64,000 nucleotides of DNA, taken from assembly GCA_025526915.1 (NCBI GenBank), contig JAHLKH010000085.1, positions 44,859 to 108,858 of the forward strand, read 5' to 3'. The DNA is from Entophlyctis helioformis (Eukaryota; Chytridiomycota; Chytridiomycetes; Chytridiales; Chytriomycetaceae). Positions 53,492 through 64,000 of this stretch are shown piece by piece (position 1 is the stretch's first letter; every line of letters starts with the position of its first letter). The notes under the pieces were generated by a model. That model saw only the letters and a list, made by a program, of their open reading frames with translations. It ran no database searches and was not told the DNA's origin. Made by a program: the position numbers and the translations under genes.

Positions 53492-56400
53492 TCATTCACA
53501 CAAACACTTGCACACACACCGCCGCGTCACGAGCGTCGCCCCCCGCTGCCTGCTGCCGCACCGCCCGCTGCCGTTCCGCCCGAGTTGGACCGCGGCAGCT
53601 GCGACACGCTGCCCGCTCGGCCGGCTCGGCCCACTGCCCCACTCGACCCACTCGACCCACTCGCCCCACTCCACTGATGCCCACTCCGATGCCAGCATGC
53701 CAGCGATGCCAGCGATGCCACCACCACCACCACCACCTGCCAGCCCGCCCAGGCTGCCCGTGCGGTCTCTGCGTCCGCCAAGCGACGCCGACGGCGGCTG
53801 CGAGTGCGAGTGCGCGTGTGACTGTGACTGTGGCTGTGGTGGCTGTGGCTGTGTTGGTGGCTGCGTCTCGCCACCTGCGTGTCCACTGCCACTGCCACTG
53901 CCACTGCCACTGCCACTTGCACCGACCACGGGCGGGCCGCGTGGCTGTGGCTGTGGCTGCGCCTCGCTCGCGTCGCCGCTCCCAGCCACGCCACTGCCAC
54001 TGCCCCCGCTGCCCCCCACGTCCACTCGGTGCCGGTGCCGGTCAAACGAGCCGTACCGCGTGCCCGCCCCTGCTCGCCCGCCATGTCCGTGTGAGTCTTT
54101 GCATGTCTGTGCACTCCTTCACACATCCCTCCCTCTCTCGCTTACCTTGGTGGCGCCGGCTGCGCTCCTGCCGGTACTGCACGTGCCGGAAATGCAGCTG
54201 CAGGTCGTTCCATCGGATGAGCCCGGCCCCTGCGTCGGCGTGCTGGAACGCCTGCTGCGGCGGCGTCTGGCGGTAGTACATGGGCGGCGCCGTCGGTATC
54301 TGTCCCTGCGCTGGCCTGTTGTCCTGCTGCTGTGCCTGTTGTGCCTGCTGTGTGCTGCCGCTGCCTGTGCGGCTCCCACCGACTTGGATCGCCCACTCGA
54401 CCCACTTGACCCGCTCGGCCCGCCCGCAGACCCTGGCTGGCCCATGCTCCCGGCTGCACTCGACGGCACCGCGACTCCCTGTCCGCCTGACACACTGCCA
54501 CCCCCCATCTGGTCGTCAGCATCTGGCCACGCAATCATCAACACGCATCAACTGCCAGTCGCGGCCCACCTTCGAGCCCCAGTGGATGCCCGTGATCCGC
54601 CCCCTGTCCCGCCTCCTCCCGTGTACCCATAGTGCCCGCCTGCCATCCCTCCGCCGGGATACCCGCCATGCACACCGCCATTCAGCCCATACACGCCGCA
54701 TATCCCCGCCACACAGCTCACGCGGTTGCGCAGCGTCGCAAACGCCGAGCTCTGCGGCAGCACCATGAGCACGCCGTACAGCGTCTTGACCAGACCAGGG
54801 TACCGGTCGGGCTCTGTGAGGTGCAGGCGCAGCCCCGTGAACACTGGCGCCTCAATGAGCTGCACGAGCTTGTCCAGCTGCACGAGAAACGGAACCGTGA
54901 TTTCCAGATCGCCAAACGAGGACACGAGTGCTGACGCGTGGTCGTACGCCCCCGCAAGCAGGCACAGGCACAGCGTAGCCACTGCATTGTGCGACCATGT
55001 CTTGTACAGTGTCGTGAACAGCGTCGATCCGTCCTGCTCATCCCCTGTCAGTCGCAGTCACCCACCGGGTCCATGGCAGGCAGACACTCACCCGCGACCA
55101 CAGCGCCTTGATACGCCGCCGCAGCTCAGACAGCTCAGGCACCGTCACGAGAAACAAGTTGAGGTTGACCACCATCGCATCCACAAACTCAAGGTCGCCC
55201 TCGCCCTCGAGGATCTCGGCCACAACGCGGTACACGCGCTCAGGCACAAGCATTCCGCACAGCTGTCGCACCACGAGCGACCCACGCACTTCCAGCAGCC
55301 GCCGCTCGCGCGCAAACAGGTGCAGCAGGTCGCGCATGAACGCGTAAAAGTACTGCTCGCCCGACGAGTGTGCCAGCTGCGCAAGCAGGCCAGGTCGCGC
55401 TTGACCACATCGTCGGACGCGTCAGAGAGCGTCGACAGCAGCGCAGGAACGAGCCGTTGCCGCTCCGCCGCCTGCATCAGCTTCGACGGGGATTTGGTGT
55501 GCAGCATCGACAGCCAGTCAATCGCCGTCGCCCGAGCCTCTTCGCGCTCGTCTTGGAACAGCTGCGTGAGCACCTGCACACACGCCGAGATATCTAGCGC
55601 AACTGGCACTGGCGCTGCCTCTGCTCCCCCTGCAACTTCCCCTGCCCCGCTAGAGGCAGCGGCTGGCCGTCTGCCGCGTGGATGGCCGGTAGAGGCGGCA
55701 CAGCGGTAGGTACAGTGCCAGTGGCCGCAAACGACGCTCCAAGCGGAATATGGTCGGACCCAGGCGACTCAATCGACAGCGCAAGGCCAGGAGTGGGCAG
55801 CGGCACAGTCTGGCCACCGTCACTGCCAGACGACTCGCCCGCAATAGCCATGTCGCCGCTCCACTCGTAAACAGCGCGTAGAGCGTCGAGTGCGTCTCGC
55901 CCGCCAGCTGGCGGATGGCCGACACCGAGTGCGACAGCGTGCGCAGGACAGGCCGCAGGATCAGCGGCACAAACGGAATCATCGAGTCGCGGGCCAGCAG
56001 CAGGAACTCGTTGATCCACTTGAGCGCCGTCGCCTGCGTTTCTTCGTCGGGGCTGGATAGATGCGGCACGAGGATGCGTGTCATGCGGCCAAAATCAAGC
56101 ACAATGCTCTGCCCTTGGTTGTACGGCTGGTGGCTCGTCGGATCGGACGACGGAAGGCCACTGGGATTGGCTGATGCTGTTGGTGGTGGTCCCGGGTTGT
56201 TTCTGGCTTTGGACTGTGCCGAGCCCATGTTGCCAGTGGGACTTGTGGTCGACTGGATCCTGCAGGCGGCTGCTGGTCTGCTGCTGCATGAGGCTCGATA
56301 GACGCGTCGCCGGACCGCGTTTGTGCTCTATCAAGAGGTTGCAGCAGCTGCGATGCGTGCTGGAGCGGCTGCGATGCAGTGGGCGACTGTGGCAAGGGCA

Positions 56401-58091
56401 GTGTCGGCGAGAGAACAGCACCAGTGGGCGACGGCGGCACTGGCGACACTGGGTTAGCCTGGTCAATAAGCGCCTGAGGAGATCCACTGGGCCGCTGTCT
56501 GCAGGATCAATTGGTGCGGGGCTGTATGTGCGCCGCAGATTGAGGCACCCTTGTCGCGCTGCAGCTGCGAGACTTTGCGGATCTCCTTGAGAAACTCGGC
56601 CAGCACATTGAGTGTGGCGGCTCGCACGTCGACGTTTGGGTCGCTGAGGTACTTGAACAGGCCGTCGAGAAAGTCGGGCAGATACGTCAGCAGCTCGAGA
56701 TCGGGAATCGAGTGCAGCAGGTAGATCCACTGCACGAGAAAGATGCGCGCAACAGGCGTGACGATGCCGATCCGCTCGGCAAGGAGCGGAATGAACCGCG
56801 GCAGGTTGAACGACGTTGGCGACATGCCAGGACGGATCGGTGTTGTTCCAGGCACCGGCGGCATGCCGTGCGAAGCCAAGGCGAGCAGCTGGTGTGCGCT
56901 CGGATCAGACGTGCCGGGGTCCATTGGACTGTGGGGATGGACAGGAGCGGAGTAGGTGCGGGATGGGTGGTGATGCACGCTGCTGTGCAGCTGCTGGTGC
57001 AGCGGACTTGCACCCGTGGGAATGGGCTGCAGGTTGCCTGATCGCTGGCCAGTCGATACGGATGTTGGTCCCGCGTGTGCACCAGGTCCAGAGCCAGATG
57101 CAGATCCAGCGGCATGCGGATAGGCTTGGAGATGAGCGTTCCCAGATGGGCCAGAAGCTGGTGCTGCCGATGGCCCAGCAGCGCGACGCTCGAGCTCGGG
57201 ATGGTAGTAGGCGGAGCGCTCCGCCACAATGTCCTTGATGATGCGGTCGAGCAGACTGGCGCCCGACTTGACGAGGCTGTCCGTGTCGACGGACAGCTTG
57301 GACAGGACGTCAAAGATCTCGTTAAAGTACAGGAGGATGGACGCGCGGGCGACCTTGCACACGTTGTACAGGGCCTCTGCGGCAAAGTAGCGCACGCGCG
57401 AGTCCTGGTCGGCAAAGCACGCGAGGATGGGCGGCACGAGGGCGTCGAGGTGCCCATCGATGGCCGGGCCGAGTGCGATGGAGACTGCGGCCAGGGCAAT
57501 GAGGCCGCCGTTGCGGTTGTTGGAGACGGGCGAGTTGACAAAGTCGCTGGCGAGCGTGGCGATGACGGCCTGGATGCGCGGGTGGTCGCCGACCACAAGT
57601 GCCTCGCGCACGTATCTGAGAGGGCGTGAGGCAGAGGGCGTGAGACAGACAGTGCGAGACAGGCAGCGTGAGACAGGCAGCGTGAGACAGCCCTCAACGG
57701 CAGGCCGCTGAGCCACCTACTTTTCGACTTCGACGGCGGCGGCCTTGCGCTTCTCGTACGTCTTGTCGCCCAGCCCGCGGATGATCTGCGGCGTCAGAAG
57801 CTGCTGTCCCACGCCAAGCTGCTGCTGCTGCTGAGACATCTGCTGCTGCTGCTGGGGCATCTGCTGGCCAGAGCTGGGCGGCAGCGGCTGCCCTGTCGAC
57901 GACGCCGACGACACCGTCGAGGAGGCACCCCAGAACGAGCCCGCAATGCCCAGCACAGACGCTGCTGCCGCCGTTGCTGCTGCCGCTGCTGCCGCTTGAG
58001 GCGTATTCGGCTGCGGCTGTGGGTTGGTGCCGGTGTTGGTGTTGGCCGCAGTGCTGCTGCTGCTGCTGCTGTTGTTGTTGTTGTCCGTCAT
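53492..58091 (-). CDS. VAC14: VAC14, scaffold of the PIKfyve/Fab1-Fig4 complex
   Basis: VAC14 holds the kinase Fab1 and phosphatase Fig4 on the vacuole/endosome to control PI(3,5)P2. ATG at 58091. An Asn/Ser/Gln-rich start, then LLTPQIIRGLGDKTYEKRKA (~57730-57810). HEAT repeats: NGGLIALAAVSIALGPAIDG, DQDSRVRYFAAEALYNVCKV, YLSDPNVDVRAATLNVLAEF, FGRMTRILVPHLSSPDEETQ, ATALKWINEFLLLARDSMIP, EEARATAIDWLSMLHTKSP. The Fig4-binding C-terminal domain has GDLEITVPFLVQLDKLVQLI, PVFTGLRLHLTEPDRYPGLV and KTLYGVLMVLPQSSAFATLR (~54720-54900), then AGLIRWNDLQLHFRHVQYRQ (~54170-54230). Long Gly/Ser/Gln-rich insertions and tail (54025-53492) are not part of the family core. Several frame changes (e.g. ~55860, ~56460, 55380) are introns or base errors. 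Confidence 0.9.
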
Positions 58092-58181
58092 GGCCGTCTG
58101 CCTGCCTGCCTGCCTGCCTGCCTGCGCTGTTGGTCGCGTCGCAGGCAACCTCGACTTGCCCGCCAGATCACGAACCCGCCC
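58092..58181. promoter_or_regulatory. Divergent promoter, VAC14 / PPR gene
   Basis: 90 bp between the two ATGs. It contains a tctgcctgcctgcctgcctg tract and no TATA box. Confidence 0.5.
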
Positions 58182-59780
58182 ATGCTCCGTGCAAGACTCG
58201 CTGCTGTGCTGCTGCGCCGTGCCGGTCTGCGGCCACGCTTCCCTGCGGCTGCGTCGCCAGCAATGGCTGCGCTGCCTGCCCTGCGTGCACGCTACTCCAC
58301 TGCAGCTGCACCGACCGACGGCGCTTTGCCTGCAACTGCTCCTGCTGCACCGTCCGTTCCGGCCGCCGTATTTTCTTCTGCGGCTGCTCCGTCCGTTCCG
58401 GCCTCTGTCGCTCCAGCGACTGCAGCGGCTGCTCCAACGGCTCCCACGGCTGCTCCACCTGCCGTCGATCTCGAGCAGATCCTCGTCTCTGTCGCTCCAG
58501 CCAACCCAACGCCTACCAAAGCCGCCCAGCGCAAGCCTCCGATGAGTGAGCTGCAGGCAGCAAGCCTCGACAGACTGGCTGCTGCCCTGACCAAGTACAA
58601 GCACGGCGACGCCATTCGCATCTTTCGCGAGATGGAGCTCGCCAAATCGCCCGGCCTGGCCAAGATCTCGCCTAAGCTGTTCACCGACATCATCCGCATC
58701 TATGCCTACAACGTCCACCGCGTTCTCAAGCACATGAGTGCCAAGACTCGAACGGCCCAAGCACTGCAAGTCTACGACCTCATGCGATCGCTTGGCGTCG
58801 AGCCGACCCAAGAGACGTTTACTGTGGTCATCAATGCCAACGCGCATCTGGGCAACACGGCTGCGATCGAGTCGTTGTGGCTGAGATGGCCAGCAAGGGC
58901 AAGGACACCGAGACCCCAGCTATCCTCACGCCGGTCGTCTTTGGCTACATTGTCGCTGGAAACGAGGCCAAGGGCCGCGAGGTCTTTGACAAGCTCGTCA
59001 AGCTGGATCCGTCGGCTCGGACGTTACACCGACCTGATGAAAGCCTATGCCGCGAGTGGCAACGAGGCGAGACTTTTGGCGGTGTTTGAGGAGCTCAAGA
59101 CAGGCGGTCTCGGAGCGAGTGTAGACGCATACACGCATCTGTGCAACTATTACTCGCGTGTGGGCGACTACGGCAAGGTGGTGGCCTGCTATGATGAGTG
59201 CCGGAAGTTGGACGGCGTTGTGCTGGACAGCAAACTCCGGGCTGCGGCTGCGGCTGCGTACAACAAGCTTGGAAACCACGCGCAGGTGATGGCGATGCTC
59301 AATGAGCTGCGCGACACCAACACCCCGACCAATACTAGCCTGCGCGCCGAGCATATTGTTGCACTCGCGGCTACAGACCGCGAAGCTGCGTGGAACGTCT
59401 ACAAGGAGTCCATTAGCAAGACTGGCACCGAAGTACGCATTGATCGTGCCATGGCAGGCATGATAGGGCCGATGGCCACGGCAGCAGCCATTGCTGATCT
59501 CAAGGCGACCATTGCGAGACACGGGTTGAACGAGACGCGCACGATCCTTTCGCTGATGAGCGGATACGGTCGTCTGGGCGATGTTGCGTCTGTCAAGGCT
59601 CTGTATGCGGACGTCCAGAGCCGGCTCTCCAAACAACTCAGAAATCGTGCGGATGTGATTCTGACGCGGGCGTTTGAAGCGGCTGGGGATGCTGCTGGAC
59701 GGGAGGCGTTCATGAAGGAAATGAGTGCCAAGACTGTATCATCGTCGTCGCCATCCATTTTTTCGACTGCTGCTGAATGA
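58182..59780 (+). CDS. Pentatricopeptide-repeat (PPR) protein, mitochondrial
   Basis: ATG at 58182. The first ~35 residues form a mitochondrial presequence (MLRARLAAVLLRRAGLRPRF). An Ala/Pro-rich linker follows, then PPR-like helical units: YKHGDAIRIFREMELAKSPG, LQVYDLMRSLGVEPTQETFT, VVINANAHLGNTAAIESL, AKGREVFDKLVKLDPSAR, MKAYAASGNEARLLAVFEEL, LCNYYSRVGDYGKVVACYDE, AYNKLGNHAQVMAMLNELRD, SLMSGYGRLGDVASVKALYA. Between ~58878 and ~59020 the protein lies in the +1 frame and then returns, so two compensating single-base changes are present; the rest is one uninterrupted frame to TGA at 59780. PPR proteins bind organellar RNA; the target is unknown. Confidence 0.82.
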   Translation: MLRARLAAVLLRRAGLRPRFPAAASPAMAALPALRARYSTAAAPTDGALPATAPAAPSVPAAVFSSAAAPSVPASVAPATAAAAPTAPTAAPPAVDLEQILVSVAPANPTPTKAAQRKPPMSELQAASLDRLAAALTKYKHGDAIRIFREMELAKSPGLAKISPKLFTDIIRIYAYNVHRVLKHMSAKTRTAQALQVYDLMRSLGVEPTQETFTVVINANAHLGNTAAIESLWLRWPARARTPRPQLSSRRSSLATLSLETRPRAARSLTSSSSWIRRLGRYTDLMKAYAASGNEARLLAVFEELKTGGLGASVDAYTHLCNYYSRVGDYGKVVACYDECRKLDGVVLDSKLRAAAAAAYNKLGNHAQVMAMLNELRDTNTPTNTSLRAEHIVALAATDREAAWNVYKESISKTGTEVRIDRAMAGMIGPMATAAAIADLKATIARHGLNETRTILSLMSGYGRLGDVASVKALYADVQSRLSKQLRNRADVILTRAFEAAGDAAGREAFMKEMSAKTVSSSSPSIFSTAAE

Positions 59781-59809
59781 AGAATGAAGAATGGCTGATA
59801 TGGATGCAT

Positions 59810-59960
59810 GTCTGCCTGTGCCGCCACGGCTTGCACCACGTCTGCCAATGTTGCATGCTACTCTGCGAGAATGACCACATCGTCTGCAAACATCAGCCCA
59901 AGGATGCCATGACCGTCAGCCACAGCAGGGATGCTGATCTTGGGATGCCATGTTCGACGG
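59810..59960 (+). repeat. Shared ~140-bp block, copy 3 (inverted)
   Basis: Reverse-complement match to ~13955-14105 and ~20090-20230 (gtcagccacagcagggatgc and flanks). It is closer to copy 1 in the segment around caccacgtctgccaatg. There is no ankyrin gene beside this copy; the PPR gene abuts it instead. Confidence 0.75.
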
Positions 59961-60167
59961 CATTTGCGTCTTTGGGACTTTCTCGGCTCTCTCTCCTCTC
60001 TCTCTTGTCGCCAACATCTGTGAGCGATCTGCAGTGGAGATGAGATCAGACGCGACGGTCACGTGACTGCCAGATGCTTGTGCAGAGAACTGACAGTGAC
60101 CGCCGTTTGCCTCGAACGTCCAACACTCTGCTCAGAGCCAGCCCGGAAGCCAGCCCGGTAGCCAGCA

Positions 60168-63100
60168 TGAAAGCCCGCACCGCAGAGTCTCTTGTTGCTC
60201 GCCTTCTGCCAGCGGACGACACGGATGCAGCCATTGCTGATGCAGTGAATGCATGGACGGCCGTTGAAGGCATGCTGCATGAGTCTGCTATCAACAGCCC
60301 GTTCTGAGCATCGGCCAACAACCGCCAGCTGACACCACCAGCTGCTATCTGTGTTTGTGTGTTTGGGCATGCAGTTGCCCAGCACTCGAACAACTCCAAC
60401 GGCCCCGTAAGTGTCCTGTTTAAAGCTGGCCTGTCACAGACCATCATCTCGGCACTCTCGCACCCCTCGTCGCTCGTCAAGGTTCGTCGTCCATCGCCAA
60501 TGCAGCTTGCCGCCGTGCCAAACCCCATGGCACGGGCGTTGGTGGCAGATCTGGTGTCGCTCTCGACTGACGGACATGCTGCCAGTTGCTGCGTTGCAAG
60601 TGGCTGGTCGCCTTGCTCGGAATGTCCATTCAGTCAACAACAGGAGGCCGTCTGCCATGCAGGATCTGGGATCCGTCATCATTGGGCTGCTTCTTGACAA
60701 TGACACCAGTGTCCGAGCAGCTGTAAGCATCCATCGTTCGTTCCGCAGAACCACCATGGTCTCCAGTTGACACCGCATGCGACATTGTCAGGCAGCAAAC
60801 GCCGCGTTGGACATGGCTAGCGACAGCCTATGGTGTTTCTGGGTTTCGGAAAACGGCAGCCTGTTTGCTCGAGCGATCGCGGCGCAGACTGAGCGACACA
60901 TGATCCTGAATCTGCTTGGTGCCATAAGAAGGCGCAATGTCAAAAACAACCTTTGGGACAACGTGAGCGCTATTCTACCAACACACTCGCACTGCCACCA
61001 TCATATCATGTATTTCCTGACCGTTTTCAATGGCAGCGGCATAAAAGGGAGCTTTTGGGCTCGATCCTGCCAATGCTTGACATGGATGAGGAAGTTGCAT
61101 CAGATGCAGCCACTTGCATTCCTTTCTTTGTCCCATCCGATGCATCCGAATTCAATGACATGCACGTTGTGCTTGCAGTGATCAACAAGCTCAAGTAAGT
61201 CGCAGTCGGAATGATCTGCATTGCACGATGCTAATGCCTGCGTCGTCTGCATGGATCAGAGAACCCCATGAGCCGCGCCTTCATCTGGCACTTTCTGAAG
61301 CTCTGTACAAGTTTGTGGACAGAAGTAACAGAAAGGGTCTGGTTCAAAGAGCAGTCCAAGCCGGAATCCTGGATGCACTCGATGCCATCCTAGCACAACC
61401 GTTTGCTGCCATCGATCAGCACCGCGAGCTTGTCCGCAACGTCTTTCGGATCGTCGTCCTCATCATCAGCCAGAATGATCTCGCAGTCAGCAGCGCAGCA
61501 TTGCCACCTGCCTAACGAAGCTCATCAGCCTCGTTGGCCATCAAGACAAGGAGCTTGCAAGAATGTCCTCAAACAACTGCATGAGCCCATCCGGTACGCC
61601 AACTCCACCAGTCATGCGGCCATCATTGCGCGGTACCTGCAACACGGCATCATTCCTGCTCTCCTCAAGAACATCAAGCATTCGGGCATTGGAGATGGCA
61701 CAGCCGTTAAATGCTGCACACACTGTTGACGGAGTTTGCCGACGAGCCAGAGAATCCCGTCGCAGTCAAGATGGATGCCATTGGATTCCCCGCGTGCTCC
61801 AAGATCTCATCCATCACACCTACATGGACGGTGAATTACTGGAGAAGCTGCTGGAGATTATGGACAAGCACTTTCCAAAGCATTTCAAGACCGCCGATCC
61901 GTCTATCCTGCCCAACAAGAACAGCACTGGTCTTCCGAAGTCGCTCATTCCCGGGATGGAGCAGTGGTACCTTACACTCAAGGAGCGCGAGTATCTTGTA
62001 CTTCGTGGCACCATCCTCAACAAGCCGCTCTGGTGGACCAAGTTCACGGATGCCACCATTGCGGCCCAGTGGCGCGATGAGGCTGCTCCGCCAGGTGTCA
62101 CTCAACGCGCTCTGAGCCTGCTGTTCAGCGAGCTGGCGTATCTGGCCAAGCGTGAGATACGCACCGTCAAGCTTGCAAGCGGCGATGCGATGACGGTCAC
62201 GCCTGGTGCTGTCAAATGCACAACCATGTCGGACGATGCCGTGCCAGAGTCGCTGCGAGACGCTCTCATCCGCCAAGTTGCTGTGCTCGAGGACGTCCCA
62301 GACCACAAGAAGGACTGGCATCCAGGCTCGGACGGCAAGGTGCTTGATCTCGTGCATCCATCACTCTACCCGCTCGTGTACGGTCGCAGTCTGGTTCTGT
62401 CCCTGGATGATCGCGCCACGGCCACTTCAACGCCACCATGGGATGTGATGTCTGCAAGCGAGCGTGTGTCCGGCAGGCCAGAGTTTCCCACGGAAACCAA
62501 GTTGTGTCACTGCGGTTCCAGTGGCTGCCGTCCGAGTTCCTCGTCCACGACAACGGCACCGTGTCCATCAACTCGTACATCAACAACCTGCATCCGATCT
62601 GGAGCAACTCGCTCTACAAGATGATCGCCAAGGTGTTTGAGCGGTTCGTGCCGCTGTTTGAGAGTCTCTTCGGGTACAGATACGGCTCGACATACATCGA
62701 TGATCCAAACAGCCTGTACATGACAGGTCGCCAGCTGTCTGAACTTGAGGACATCATCGGTGATCTACCAGACGACGATGATGACGAGGCTTACGAGGCG
62801 GCTGTTGATGTCGTTAAGCAGCTTCATGCGGAAGAGTGGATGAAACCCCGTGACGACGGTGACGACGGTTACCCTGAAAGTGGCTTCTTGCAGCCGCGAC
62901 TACCGGCTACGTTTTCGCCCAAACGGCGAGTTGCACCCGTCAGTCTGCGCGGCCACAATCTACAAGTCATTGTCAAGCTCGCCAACATCCATCTGACTCC
63001 CGAGAAACCCGAGTATGGCGGCGACGACTGGCACATTGAAGGCGCACTCAATGAGTCGATTGTGGCCACAGGCATCTACTACTACGACATGGCCAACATC

Positions 63101-63754
63101 ACCGAGCCGCGTCTATCGTTCCGCACCACAGTCAACACTGAAGAACCGGAATTCGAGTACAGGGTCGGCGAGTACATGTACTACATGGAAGTGTTCGGGT
63201 TTGATGGCAAGAATTGCGATGGTGTGCAGGATCTCGGAAGTATCCAAGCGAGCCAAGGCCGATGCATCGCATACCCCAACAGCTGGCTGAACAAGGCCGA
63301 GCCGTTCAAGCTGGCGGATCCGTCCAAGCCGGGACACTGCAAGACGCTTGTCTTCTTCCTTGTGGATCCTACCAAGCGTGTTGTGTCGACTGCACACGTG
63401 GCGCCACAGCAGCAGGACTGGCACGAGACGGGCGTGATTGCGTCGCGGCTGCCGCCTGAGCTTGGCTTGTACATTACGCCGCACATCCCTGGCACAATGA
63501 GCACGGCCGAGTCGCATGCAGCACATGCTCGGCTGATGAAAGAACGATCAGGCATTGATCGCGAGCGCATGGATGAGATCGGGGTCGTTTTACTTGCACG
63601 ACGGCTTCTAACCACTTCCGGCTACAAATGGAACATTCCATTTGCTTTCATCCTTGGAATGAACCCGAGTGCCGCAATGCAAGCCGCAGATCTGAACCGC
63701 AGAATACGAAGAAGCGTTGCCACCTTGTCACGAAGAGATCCACTTGGACGCTGA
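60168..63754 (+). pseudogene. DUF4246 copy B, decayed
   Basis: Same order of parts as copy A: ESLVARLLPADDTDAAIADA (60188-), FKAGLSQTIISALSHPSSLV (60420-), SVIIGLLLDNDTSVRAA ending at a gtaagc donor (~60723), ASDSLWCFWVSENGSLFARA (60820-), LLGSILPMLDMDEEVASDAA (61050-), LHLALSEALYKFVDRSNRKG (61277-). The frame is then lost after SSAALPP (one base missing at ~61510), by a deletion at ~61560-61600, and again at ~61710. It is intact from ~61850 (YLTLKEREYLVLRGTILNKP) to ~62450, where a different sequence replaces the copy-A segment before FQWLPSEFLVHDNGTVSINS. The C-terminal domain (GDDWHIEGALNESIVATGIY ... PGHCKTLVFFLVDPTKRVVS) is open to ~63570, then changes frame. At least four breaks make a working protein unlikely. 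Confidence 0.8.
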
Positions 63755-63894
63755 CATTGATGCTGTGCATTCTGGAGACACATTATCATCACAACCAACT
63801 GACTTCCGTCTTCGGTGGACAAGTATGCCGTTCAATTCCAAGTGCTCAAACTGCACGCCTCACCAGCATGGCGTGTGATGCTGCAAACCTTGCA

Positions 63895-64000
63895 TCTTAG
63901 CCGCACAGCCCATGCGCTGTGCGAATAGCCACGATCCGCTCATCTGTGCACTCGAGCGCAATGTGCGCAGTCTCCAGCGTGCTTCCAGATCTCGCCGCAC
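63895..64000 (-). mobile_element. Third LINE-like 3' remnant, cut by window end
   Basis: The minus strand matches 15898-15990: cggcgagatctggaagcacg, the segment encoding the ETAHIALEC zinc motif, and the region after it. It lies at the same place relative to DUF4246 copy B as the first remnant does to copy A. Confidence 0.55.

Larger units (their letters stand above)
59800..64000 (+). repeat. Arm B of the ~4.2-kb inverted repeat
   Basis: Inverted relative to 15890-20110. It starts just after the PPR stop, at sequence equivalent to the shared ~140-bp block, runs through DUF4246 copy B, and reaches the LINE 3' remnant at the window edge. In arm A the next feature beyond this point is an ankyrin gene, so one may lie just outside the window. 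Confidence 0.85.

Overview
The window looks like nuclear DNA of a zoosporic, early-diverging (chytrid-like) fungus. It is GC-rich and gene-dense, with many introns of roughly 45-120 bp (GT...AG, mostly gtgagt/gtaagt/gtgcgt donors). A velvet regulator and a CRT10-type protein point to Fungi. PUS10, which is missing from yeasts and most Dikarya, and expanded ankyrin and DUF4246 families point to a basal lineage. Species assignment is inference; no marker gene was compared.

Layout. 1-7.6 kb: velvet transcription factor (5' end cut by the window), convergent CRT10-like WD-repeat gene, PHO89-type Na+/phosphate symporter. 7.9-13.5 kb: complete Ty3/gypsy LTR retrotransposon on the minus strand (273-bp LTRs, PBS, gag, pol, PPT), inserted 12 bp upstream of tRNA-Ala(AGC) and followed by tRNA-Tyr(GTA). 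13.9-22 kb: paralogous block with ankyrin gene 1, a LINE remnant, DUF4246 gene A, ankyrin gene 2 and a second LINE remnant. 22-31 kb: minus-strand coiled-coil gene, an unidentified helical protein and an F-box protein. 32-38.5 kb: cytochrome P450, membrane LRR protein, third ankyrin protein. 38.5-51.1 kb: PUS10, TMEM214-like protein, EB1, dCMP deaminase, DUF599 protein and an unusual GH5 glycosidase. 51.2-59.8 kb: endopolyphosphatase PPN1-like, VAC14, PPR protein. 59.8-64 kb: a decayed, inverted copy of the DUF4246/LINE block.

Most single-copy genes are housekeeping: phosphate and polyphosphate handling (PHO89, PPN1), PI(3,5)P2 control (VAC14), microtubule tips (EB1), pyrimidine nucleotides (DCD1), tRNA modification (PUS10) and mitochondrial expression (PPR). 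Four or more gene pairs share short divergent promoters. The accessory material is the retrotransposon and the ankyrin/DUF4246/LINE modules, which form a ~4.2-kb inverted repeat whose arms lie ~40 kb apart.

The points most worth a second look are: tRNA-targeted insertion of the retrotransposon; an in-frame gag-TGA-CGG-pol junction; a GH5 domain split by two membrane helices between its catalytic glutamates; a TMEM214-like frame that stays open past a TGA; and about twenty single-base frame breaks in otherwise well-conserved genes, which suggest uncorrected long-read indels. Many gene models below are therefore spans across such breaks. Exon boundaries are read by eye from splice motifs and conserved protein frame.
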